From an uncultured Eisenbergiella sp. (lineage in GTDB: Bacteria; Bacillota; Clostridia; Lachnospirales; Lachnospiraceae), in assembly GCA_947598825.1 (NCBI GenBank), contig CANQFM010000004.1, positions 1-64,000 on the forward strand: a DNA stretch of 64,000 nt. Reading direction: 5' to 3'. Under the pieces are notes generated by a model. The model ran no database searches and was not told the DNA's origin. It saw nothing but the letters and a program-made list of their open reading frames with translations. A program made the translations under genes and the position numbers. Below, piece after piece: positions 8,481 to 15,332 of this stretch. How positions within the stretch are numbered: the stretch's first letter is position 1; each line of letters begins with the position of its first letter.

Positions 8481-9446
8481 CTATACAATGCCCCGGCCGT
8501 CGCGCACCTTCTTGCTCCACTGGTTACAGACGAGTACGAGTACGCAACCTACGATGGACTTGAACAGACCGATGGCGGTAGTATAACCGTAGTTCGGAAT
8601 GGAGCCGCTGTTAAAGGTCTGATAGTAAATATAAGTTTCCAGAACGTTGGCCGTATCCAGCACCGCGTCGTTCTGCAGAACGAAAGCGGATTCGAACAGG
8701 TTCATGACCTTGGCCAGGTTCAGGATGATAACGGTGAGGATCGTATTGGCAACGGCAGGGAAGGTGATGTAACGCATCTTGCCCCAGCGCCCGGCCCCGT
8801 CGATGGAGGCCGCCTCATACAATTCTGTATTGATACCGGACAGCGTGGCCATGAAAATAACGGTCTGCCACCCGGTTTCTTTCCATATATTGATCAGATA
8901 GTAAGCAAATCTCCACCATTTCGTCGATCCGAGGAAATAGATCATCTGATCTTCTCCGAGGATCCCCACATTCACCAGGAAGGTGTTCACCAGGCCGTGG
9001 CTGGTAGGGGCCAGGATCAAGGAAAAGATGGAAGCGGTCACAACCCAGGACATAAAGTGGGGCAGATAGATGATGGTCTGCACCACCTTCTTAAAATGCA
9101 GGTTGACAATCTCGTTTAAGAACAGAGAGACGACGACCGCAAAAGCCGTGGTCAGCAGCAGCTTGACGACGCTAATCACAATCGTATTGGTAAACGCTTT
9201 CCAGAAGTTCACCATGCTGAACATCCTCTGGAAATTTTCAAATCCGTTAAAAACAGGCTCTTTGATACCGTTATAGTTGGTAAAGGCGTATCGAATCCCG
9301 ATCATGGGCAGGTAGTTGAATACGCATGCGAAAATAAATACAGGGAGGAACATCAGATAGAATCCTCTGTATTTATAAATCTGAGCCCCCAAACTCTTGC
9401 CGGACGATTTCCTGGCAGAGACTGCCTTCGTTTTGCTATTCTTCAT
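8481..9446 (-). CDS. Carbohydrate ABC transporter permease (LplB-like)
   Basis: A 321-residue permease, partner of the LplC-like protein encoded next. It has a basic N-terminus, six predicted helices and the ATPase-contact loop YEAASIDGAGRWGKMRYITF. The family imports oligosaccharides such as rhamnogalacturonides (YtcP/YteP-like) or alpha-galactosides; the pectin enzymes downstream favour the first. GAGAGGGAAG before the ATG at 9446 supports the start. A hairpin in the 160-base gap separates it from the binding-protein gene. Confidence 0.9.
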   Translation of the reverse strand: MKNSKTKAVSARKSSGKSLGAQIYKYRGFYLMFLPVFIFACVFNYLPMIGIRYAFTNYNGIKEPVFNGFENFQRMFSMVNFWKAFTNTIVISVVKLLLTTAFAVVVSLFLNEIVNLHFKKVVQTIIYLPHFMSWVVTASIFSLILAPTSHGLVNTFLVNVGILGEDQMIYFLGSTKWWRFAYYLINIWKETGWQTVIFMATLSGINTELYEAASIDGAGRWGKMRYITFPAVANTILTVIILNLAKVMNLFESAFVLQNDAVLDTANVLETYIYYQTFNSGSIPNYGYTTAIGLFKSIVGCVLVLVCNQWSKKVRDGRGIV

Positions 9447-9526
9447 ATCGGTTCTTCCCTCTCAAAAACTATCTTCTCCCGCTGCAGCCGTCGGGCGGCG
9501 GATCCCCCCTGTTATCCTTATGAGAA

Positions 9527-9560
9527 AGGATGGGGCCAAAAAGAGCCACGGCCCCATCCT
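9527..9560 (-). terminator. Hairpin between binding-protein and permease genes
   Basis: AGGATGGGGCC (9527-9537) and GGCCCCATCCT (9550-9560) form an 11-bp perfect stem with a 12-base loop, followed on the minus strand by TTTCTC. It is probably a leaky terminator or mRNA-stabilising structure that gives more binding protein than permease, a known arrangement in sugar ABC operons. Confidence 0.6.
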
Positions 9561-9606
9561 ATTTTCTCTTTCCCCCAAAGGGTTCTGCCAAAAACCGGCC
9601 TATTTA

Positions 9607-11232
9607 TTACTGCGCATTCAAAGAATCCACGATCTGCTTGGACCAGTCGGCGCCGCCGTCAGACTCGAACTTGGCATATGCTTCATCGACGGTCAGCTTG
9701 CCCATGGTAACGTCAGCGATCAACTGATTCTTCAAGGTGGTCAGATCGCCGTTTAACTGGGTCAGCACATCGGTGGAAGGAACCAGGACTGCGGATACGC
9801 AGTTCTCCGCAAACACGTTTGCGGAATTCTTGGCTTCCTCAGCGACAGCCTTATCCATCGGATTCTCCGTCACGCCTGCCGGATATGCGGTCAGGTCGGT
9901 CAGAGCCAGCATGGGATCGATATGAGCCTTGGTGTAAGCGGTCTCGGGCTTCTCAAGGTTGGGCAGCATATGGAACTCGCCCTCCGCATAGGTGGTCTCG
10001 TTCTCAGCGCCTTCCCAGAGGGTCTCGGCTGCCGTGGACCAGTGGGTGCCTTCTACGCCGTAGGTCCAGGCGAACTGGGTCTCGCCGCCATCCTGCATGG
10101 TCTCGATGAAGTACTTGTAAACGCCTTCCGGATTCGCACACTTGGTAGTGATGCACCATACGGGAGGAATACGGTCAAGATACTTGCCTACTTCCGCCAG
10201 AGGAGGAAGGGCGATCAGCTCGCTGTCAACGCCGTTGGCGTCCAGGTTGGTCTTTAAGTTGGTAGCCCAGGTGCCCGCCCAGTAGGTGAACACGCCGAAC
10301 TCATCCGCGTAGAACTTGTTGCGGCAGTCGGAAGTACCGTTGGTCAGCGTGGTGGGATCGATGACGCCGTCGGAATAAGCCGTCGCCAGCCTCTCCATCG
10401 CAGCCTTCATGGAATCCTCGGTAAAGCCGTCCGTCCAGGTGCCGTCGTCCTTCTGATAGAAGGAGGGATACGCATCCTGGTAGAACTCCGCCAGATAGTT
10501 GATGTAAGGAGCCTCGCCGCCGACAAAGCCTGCAGCGGAAACGCCGTATGTATCGTTCTTGCCGTCGCCGTCAGGATCCTGGGTGGTGAAAGCCTTCAGC
10601 ATCTCATAGTACTCGTCGAAGTTGGTAGGCACATCCATGCCGACCGCATCCAGCCATGCCTTCTTCACATAGGTCATGCAGCCGTTGCCGCGGGCAGCGG
10701 GCATACCGTACAGGCGGCCGTCGATCTTCATACCCTCTACTACGCCGTCCGCATTGTACGCTTTCTGTCTGGCCTGCAGGTCGGAACCTTCCCACATATC
10801 GGTCATGTCCCAAAGCACGCCTTCCGCTGCGTATGCGGAATAGTAGGTGGAAGAAGCGATAAGCACATCCGGCCACTCGCCGGAGGCGATGGTCTGACCC
10901 AATACGTCATAGTACGCGTCGTGGTCAGGCTGGATCACTTTGATCTCGGAGATACCGGTCAGCTCCTCGATCTTGGCGATGAACTGCTCCTGGCCGTTCT
11001 CCTGGGTAAACACAGTACCATCCACCATGATGGTGATGGAATCGGGCTTCTCGATGTCGGAAGCCTCTTCCGCGGGCGCTGCGCTCTCCGCGGGCGCCGC
11101 CGCCTGCTCGTTGGAGCCTGCGGAACTGCCGGCGCTGCTGTCAGTGCTGGATGTGGAACTGCCGGAACCGCATCCTACTGCCATCACTGCCATCGCAGCG
11201 ACCAGCAGCAAAGAAAGAAATTTCTTTTTCAT
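9607..11232 (-). CDS. Extracellular solute-binding lipoprotein for sugar ABC importer
   Basis: A 541-residue family 1 solute-binding protein (LplA-like), the substrate receptor of the importer encoded downstream. The N-terminus is a lipoprotein signal with AVGC and the lipidated Cys21, then a Ser/Ala/Glu-rich linker to about residue 60 and the binding fold. Features such as ITIMVDGTVF, DVLIASSTYYSAY and ITTKCANPEGVYKYF fit the family. It is the first gene of the transporter operon and has its own promoter (11273-11301) and a strong AAAGGAGGG. The cargo is inferred to be pectin-derived from GH28, GH105 and CE12 downstream. Confidence 0.92.
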   Translation of the reverse strand: MKKKFLSLLLVAAMAVMAVGCGSGSSTSSTDSSAGSSAGSNEQAAAPAESAAPAEEASDIEKPDSITIMVDGTVFTQENGQEQFIAKIEELTGISEIKVIQPDHDAYYDVLGQTIASGEWPDVLIASSTYYSAYAAEGVLWDMTDMWEGSDLQARQKAYNADGVVEGMKIDGRLYGMPAARGNGCMTYVKKAWLDAVGMDVPTNFDEYYEMLKAFTTQDPDGDGKNDTYGVSAAGFVGGEAPYINYLAEFYQDAYPSFYQKDDGTWTDGFTEDSMKAAMERLATAYSDGVIDPTTLTNGTSDCRNKFYADEFGVFTYWAGTWATNLKTNLDANGVDSELIALPPLAEVGKYLDRIPPVWCITTKCANPEGVYKYFIETMQDGGETQFAWTYGVEGTHWSTAAETLWEGAENETTYAEGEFHMLPNLEKPETAYTKAHIDPMLALTDLTAYPAGVTENPMDKAVAEEAKNSANVFAENCVSAVLVPSTDVLTQLNGDLTTLKNQLIADVTMGKLTVDEAYAKFESDGGADWSKQIVDSLNAQ

Positions 11233-11272
11233 AAAAACCCTCCTTTGGATTTTATAAAATTATTACTCTTAT

Positions 11273-11301
11273 ATTTTACCAGTAATGTTTTCATTTTGCA
11301 A
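11273..11301 (-). promoter_or_regulatory. Sigma-A type promoter for the binding-protein gene
   Basis: On the minus strand TTGCAA (11296-11301), a 17-base spacer and TAAAAT (11273-11278) form a reasonable vegetative promoter about 40 bases before the start codon. The spacer contains TGAAAACATTA, loosely like a CcpA site, but it lacks the central CG and I do not claim one. The rest of the 11233-11399 gap is AT-rich with nothing else recognised. Confidence 0.55.
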
Positions 11302-11399
11302 TATCCAATTTGACGAACATGTGCAAAAGTAGGGATTTTTCTTTGTTTTCTCCCTGTTTCTCCGGCAAAATGCCCTATATTTCAGCCTGTCGCCGGCAC

Positions 11400-12962
11400 T
11401 TATGCCTGATCCAGCGGTTCGAACACAAAATAATCGGCCCGCAGGCTGCCCGCATTTACCATGCCCTCCGTACCGTTTTCCCGCAGGGCTACAAGCCCTG
11501 CCTTCACGCCGACCCAGCGGCCGGGCAGCGCCTCCGTCTTGGGACCTGCTTCCCGGTATCCGGTCCCGTCCGGGCTGACCTGGAAAGACACCCTGCTCTC
11601 CTGCTCTACCCGCATCCGCACATACAGGACATCGCTTTCCCATTCTCCCAGATCGGTGCGCGTCTCGTCGTCCTTTGTCCACCTGCCGGTGCGGAACTGA
11701 AGGAATTTTTTCCCGCCCTCTTTTCTCACAAAAAGCGCGGCGTAACGGCCTCCCAGAGACACCATCCCGCCTGCCTCCCCGTCCGAAAGCCCTTCCAGAT
11801 GCAGCCGGCTGGTGATCCTAAACTGGGGCGCGGGCCATTTCTGGACCAGCAGATTGGAAACGTCGCAGAGCTGCGTCCCGGCCTTGACCGGCTGGGCGTA
11901 CAGCGTCAGGCCGTTGTCCACCCTGTACCATTCCCTCCGGTAATTGGCGTTCCACTGCCACTGCAGCCCCAGCGCCGGACCCTCGAAGAAATCGCTGTCT
12001 TCCGGCGCGTCTGCCGGATAGCTTTTGCCAACGTCGGGCTTTTGGCAGCGCAGCGCCGGTTCCCCGCAGCCGTTCTCATCGGGATTGACGCCGATAACGG
12101 GCCAGTCGTCCTCCCAGCGCATCGGCTGTAAATGAATGATGCGCCCTGCGTTTCCCACATCCTGGAAGTGCAGGAACCAGTCCTGGCCGGAGGGCGTATC
12201 CACCCACGCCCCCTGGTGAGGGCCGTTGACCGGCGTATTGCCCTGGCGCAGCACGATCTTCTCCTCATACGGGCCGTAAATGTTTCTGGAGCGCAGCACC
12301 GTCTGCCAGCCCGGCTTGACGCCGCCCGCCGGCGCGAAAATATAATAATAGCCGTTGCGTTTATAGAGCTTGGGGCCTTCGATGGTGGGCTGCGTGGCAT
12401 GGCCGTCGTAAATAAAGCGTCCGTCGTCCAGCACGCCGGAGCAGTCCGGCTCTATGGGCGACAGGTACAGATAGCTTTTAAAGCCGATGCGGCTCCTGGC
12501 AAAAGCCGTCACCATATAGGCTTTCCCGTCGTCGTCCCAGAAAGGGCAGGGATCGATCCAGCCTGTCACCTTGCGCACATAGGCCGGCTCGCTCCACTTC
12601 CCCCAGGGATCCGTGGTCTTGCACATAAAGATCCCTTCGTCCGGGAAGGGGATGAAAGCATAGTAAACGCCGTCGTGAAAGCGGATCGAAGGCGCCCAGG
12701 TCCCGCAGCCGTGCATCGGCTTATTATAATAAGAAAAGGGCAGCCTGTCGATGATGTAATTGATCACCTTCCAGTTCACCAGATCCTTCGAGTGCAGCAA
12801 AGGCACCGCCGGCGTATTGCAGAAGCTGGAAGCGATCATGAAATAATCCTCCCCCACCCGGATGGCGTCCGGATCGGAGTAATCCGTATAAAGAACAGGA
12901 TTGGTATAGGTGCCGTCGCCCTGATCGGCGATCCACATTTTTCTGATCTGCGTTCTGTCCAT
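11400..12962 (-). CDS. Glycoside hydrolase family 43 (beta-xylosidase / alpha-L-arabinofuranosidase-like)
   Basis: A 520-residue GH43 enzyme. The five-bladed propeller carries the acidic triad: Asp30 in TDYSDPDAIRV, Asp137 in TGWIDPCPFWDDDG and Glu195 in PTIEGPKLYK. The C-terminal 200 residues form the beta-sandwich common in xylosidase-type members. There is no signal peptide. The ATG at 12962 is preceded by AAGGAGG; the longer frame adds 20 residues that include a hairpin region. It follows the flavodoxin-like gene by 38 bases. The substrate cannot be decided from sequence: xylo-oligosaccharides or arabinan/arabinogalactan side chains of pectin. Confidence 0.9.
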   Translation of the reverse strand: MDRTQIRKMWIADQGDGTYTNPVLYTDYSDPDAIRVGEDYFMIASSFCNTPAVPLLHSKDLVNWKVINYIIDRLPFSYYNKPMHGCGTWAPSIRFHDGVYYAFIPFPDEGIFMCKTTDPWGKWSEPAYVRKVTGWIDPCPFWDDDGKAYMVTAFARSRIGFKSYLYLSPIEPDCSGVLDDGRFIYDGHATQPTIEGPKLYKRNGYYYIFAPAGGVKPGWQTVLRSRNIYGPYEEKIVLRQGNTPVNGPHQGAWVDTPSGQDWFLHFQDVGNAGRIIHLQPMRWEDDWPVIGVNPDENGCGEPALRCQKPDVGKSYPADAPEDSDFFEGPALGLQWQWNANYRREWYRVDNGLTLYAQPVKAGTQLCDVSNLLVQKWPAPQFRITSRLHLEGLSDGEAGGMVSLGGRYAALFVRKEGGKKFLQFRTGRWTKDDETRTDLGEWESDVLYVRMRVEQESRVSFQVSPDGTGYREAGPKTEALPGRWVGVKAGLVALRENGTEGMVNAGSLRADYFVFEPLDQA

Positions 12963-12974
12963 GTTATCCTCCTT

Positions 12975-12994
12975 GCCGCGAGCATATACGCGGC
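12975..12994. repeat. GC-rich dyad GCCGCG-N8-CGCGGC
   Basis: A perfect 6-bp inverted repeat with an 8-base spacer, immediately 5' of the AAGGAGG of the GH43 gene. Similar GCCGC/GCGGC dyads occur at 13631, 19827 and 41873. Confidence 0.5.
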
Positions 12995-13000
12995 AGTCCG

Positions 13001-13618
13001 TCACCGGATGAAATTGGTCCATTCGGCCCTCTCCCGTTTAGGCAGTCCGAAGGCCTCTTTTCCCAGCGCGATGCTCTTCATCAGAAACGTCATGTTCCGG
13101 GCCAGCGTGCGCATCCCCTGCATCCCTTCTGCGTCCTGCGCCGCTTCTCCCGGCGCGCCTCCATGCACGCTGTTCCAGTACTGGCCGGAGGCCACGGGCA
13201 TGCCGGAGATCGTGAAGAATTTGTTGAGTTCGTCAAAGGTGGAGGAAAGGCCGCCCCTTCTGGCGGCTACCACGCAGGCCCCCACCTTCATGGTCTTATC
13301 AAAGGAAGTGCTATAAAACAGGCGCGTCAGAAACGCCGACAGCGTCGCGTTGGCGCCGGCATAATACACGGGGCTTCCCACCACCAGGCCGTCGGCCTGC
13401 TCAAACAGCTTCGCCGCCGTGTTGACCGCATCGTCGAACACACACCTGCCAGTCTTTGCGCAACTGTTGCAGGCGATACAGCCGCGGATCGCCTGGCTGC
13501 CGATCTTAAGCGTCTGCGTTTCGATCCCTTCCTGTCGGAAGATCTTTTCCATTTCCCCCAGCGCGAGCGCAGTGTTGCCGTTTGGCCTGGGGCTTGCGTT
13601 GATCAGTAATACGTTCAT
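13001..13618 (-). CDS. Flavodoxin family protein / NADPH-dependent FMN reductase
   Basis: A 205-residue flavodoxin-fold oxidoreductase. The FMN phosphate-binding loop is NASPRPNGNT at the N-terminus, and GCIACNSCAKTGRC contains a cysteine-rich motif often seen in clostridial iron-sulfur flavoproteins of the multimeric flavodoxin WrbA-like group. GSPVYYAGANATLSAFLTR is the second FMN contact. It is cytoplasmic. It precedes GH43 on the same strand by 38 bases and may be cotranscribed, although no metabolic link is obvious. AAGGAGG precedes the ATG. Confidence 0.88.
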   Translation of the reverse strand: MNVLLINASPRPNGNTALALGEMEKIFRQEGIETQTLKIGSQAIRGCIACNSCAKTGRCVFDDAVNTAAKLFEQADGLVVGSPVYYAGANATLSAFLTRLFYSTSFDKTMKVGACVVAARRGGLSSTFDELNKFFTISGMPVASGQYWNSVHGGAPGEAAQDAEGMQGMRTLARNMTFLMKSIALGKEAFGLPKRERAEWTNFIR

Positions 13619-13630
13619 CTTTTCCTCCTT

Positions 13631-13642
13631 GCCGCAAGCGGC
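13631..13642. repeat. GC-rich dyad GCCGC-AA-GCGGC
   Basis: A perfect 5-bp inverted repeat just 5' of the AAGGAGG of the flavodoxin-like gene, the same arrangement as before the next gene (12975-12994). Confidence 0.5.
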
Positions 13643-13686
13643 CCTGAAAATGATTTTTCATAAGACCACTCTATCACGGAAAGCGC

Positions 13687-13719
13687 AAAAAAACAATGGG
13701 GAGCCTCTGCTCCCCATTG
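13687..13719 (-). terminator. Rho-independent terminator of cysK
   Basis: CAATGGGGAGC (13694-13704) pairs perfectly with GCTCCCCATTG (13709-13719) over a 4-base loop. On the minus strand it is followed by seven Ts. It ends the cysK transcript and separates it from the flavodoxin/GH43 unit. Confidence 0.88.
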
Positions 13720-13756
13720 CCGTTAAGATCATTTTTCCGGGATATCCGTTGATTTC

Positions 13757-14686
13757 TTATTCAAATAAAGGCGTGGACAGGTAACGGTCGCCGGTATCCG
13801 GCAGCAACGCAACGATAGTCTTGCCTGCGTTTTCGGGACGCTTTGCCACCTGAATGGCCGCCCAGACCGCCGCTCCCGATGAAATCCCCACCAGAACGCC
13901 TTCCGCTCTGCCGACCAGCTTGCCGGCCGCAAAAGCGTCCTCGTTCTCCACCGCGATGATCTCGTCGTAAATGCCTGTATTGAGTACCTCCGGGACAAAT
14001 CCCGCGCCAATGCCCTGGATCTTGTGGGAACCGGCGGTTCCCTTGCTCAGCACTGGGGAGCTGGCGGGTTCTACGGCGATCACCTTTACCTCAGGATTTT
14101 GCTCCTTCAGGTATTCGCCGACGCCTGTCACCGTACCGCCTGTGCCTACGCCTGCGACGAAAATATCGACCTTGCCGTCCGTATCCGCCCAGATCTCGGG
14201 GCCTGTGGACGCTTTATGGGCCGCCGGATTGGCCGGATTCACAAACTGGCCGGGGATAAAGCTGTCCGGGATCTGCCCTGCCAGCTCGTCGGCCTTGGCA
14301 ATGGCGCCCTTCATGCCCTTTGCGCCTTCCGTCAGCACCAGCTCTGCCCCGTAGGCTTTCATCAGTTGCCTGCGCTCTACGCTCATCGTCTCCGGCATGA
14401 CGATAATAGCGCGGTATCCTCTCGCCGCCGCCACGGACGCCAGCCCGATGCCAGTATTGCCGGAAGTGGGTTCAATGATCACGGAACCCGGCTTCAGCTT
14501 TCCGGAAGCCTCCGCCTCATCGATCATGGCCTTTGCAATGCGGTCCTTGACGGAACCCGCCGGATTGAAATACTCCAGCTTCGCCAGCACGCGGGCGGAC
14601 AGCCCCTCCGCCTTTTCGATATGGGTAAGCTCCAGAAGCGGCGTCCCTCCGATCAGTTGATCTGCAGAAGTAAAGATCCTGCTCAT
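13757..14686 (-). CDS. cysK: Cysteine synthase A (O-acetylserine sulfhydrylase)
   Basis: A 309-residue PLP enzyme making cysteine from O-acetylserine and sulfide. The PLP lysine is Lys47 in NPAGSVKDR, the substrate loop is EPTSGNTG, and the phosphate-binding loop is [10 protein letters not shown]. The length and the C-terminus DTGDRYLST are standard for CysK rather than CysM. It has its own consensus promoter and a strong terminator, so it is monocistronic. It is divergent from an Rrf2 regulator whose C-terminal tail resembles the serine acetyltransferase peptide that binds the CysK active site, which suggests CysK is also a regulatory partner as in the B. subtilis CymR-CysK pair. Confidence 0.96.
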   Translation of the reverse strand: MSRIFTSADQLIGGTPLLELTHIEKAEGLSARVLAKLEYFNPAGSVKDRIAKAMIDEAEASGKLKPGSVIIEPTSGNTGIGLASVAAARGYRAIIVMPETMSVERRQLMKAYGAELVLTEGAKGMKGAIAKADELAGQIPDSFIPGQFVNPANPAAHKASTGPEIWADTDGKVDIFVAGVGTGGTVTGVGEYLKEQNPEVKVIAVEPASSPVLSKGTAGSHKIQGIGAGFVPEVLNTGIYDEIIAVENEDAFAAGKLVGRAEGVLVGISSGAAVWAAIQVAKRPENAGKTIVALLPDTGDRYLSTPLFE

Positions 14687-14730
14687 TTTTCTTTCCTCCT
14701 TATACCTATTTGTTTGATATGTTTATAGGG

Positions 14731-14759
14731 ATTATAACGCCCTACCACGGTTTTGTCAA
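14731..14759 (-). promoter_or_regulatory. Consensus sigma-A promoter of cysK
   Basis: On the minus strand TTGACA (14754-14759), a 17-base spacer and TATAAT (14731-14736) match the consensus exactly. A promoter this strong normally needs a repressor, in line with the divergent Rrf2 gene. Confidence 0.85.
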
Positions 14760-14778
14760 CCTGTTTTTAGAAAAAAAC

Positions 14779-14791
14779 AAGAACCGTTCTT
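14779..14791. promoter_or_regulatory. Candidate operator between cysK and the Rrf2 gene
   Basis: A perfect inverted repeat AAGAAC-C-GTTCTT sits between the two divergent -35 boxes. It could bind the Rrf2 dimer, although it does not match a published CymR or IscR consensus that I can recall with certainty. Confidence 0.4.
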
Positions 14792-14822
14792 TGGCGACAA
14801 CCGCAAAAAACAAAAAATATTC

Positions 14823-14851
14823 TTGCTTACCTACTTACCATGTCGTATAAT
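14823..14851 (+). promoter_or_regulatory. Sigma-A promoter of the Rrf2 regulator
   Basis: TTGCTT (14823-14828), a 17-base spacer and a perfect TATAAT (14846-14851). The leader is about 22 bases and carries GGAGGGAGGG before the start codon. Confidence 0.82.
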
Positions 14852-14880
14852 GGGTTTATAATTGGAGGGAGGGAAAAACC

Positions 14881-15312
14881 ATGATGATTTCTACAAAAGG
14901 GCGTTATGCCCTGCGCGTGATGATCGATCTGGCCGAACATCAGTCGGACGGCTTCATCCCGTTAAAAGAGACCGCAGAACGCCAGGAGATCTCGGAAAAA
15001 TATCTGGAAGGGATCCTGAGCATCCTGGTAAAGAATAACCTGCTGACCGGACTGAGGGGAAAAGGCGGCGGCTACCGTCTGACAAAAGCGCCGGAACAGT
15101 ACACGCTGGGAAGCATTCTGCGCCTGACGGAGACTTCCCTGGCCCCGGTGAACTGCCTGGATCCCAACCGGAATATCTGCACGAAGATGTCGGAATGCCG
15201 GACCCTCCCGGTATGGCAGGGCCTTGACAAGCTGATCAACGACTATCTGGACAGCATTACGTTGGCGGATCTCGTCTACCCTGCGCAACCGGGGAATGAT
15301 TATGTGATTTGA
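14881..15312 (+). CDS. Rrf2 family transcriptional regulator (CymR/IscR-like)
   Basis: A 143-residue winged-helix Rrf2 regulator. The N-terminus ISTKGRYALRVMIDLAEH and LRGKGGGYRL are family hallmarks. Two further features stand out. Cys92, Cys100 and Cys106 lie in the region where IscR holds its [2Fe-2S] cluster (CLDPNRNICTKMSEC). The protein ends in NDYVI, like the C-terminal tail of serine acetyltransferase that inserts into CysK. Being divergent from cysK, it is likely a sulfur or cysteine regulator acting with CysK, as CymR does in Bacillus. Whether it binds a cluster is unknown. Either of the two adjacent ATGs (14881 or 14884) could be the start. Confidence 0.92.
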   Translation: MMISTKGRYALRVMIDLAEHQSDGFIPLKETAERQEISEKYLEGILSILVKNNLLTGLRGKGGGYRLTKAPEQYTLGSILRLTETSLAPVNCLDPNRNICTKMSECRTLPVWQGLDKLINDYLDSITLADLVYPAQPGNDYVI

Positions 15313-15332
15313 AGAACCGGTTTTCTGAAGGT

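Noticed and set aside
11279-11295. CcpA catabolite-repression site in the first receptor promoter
   Set aside because: TGAAAACATTA lacks the central CG essential to the cre consensus.
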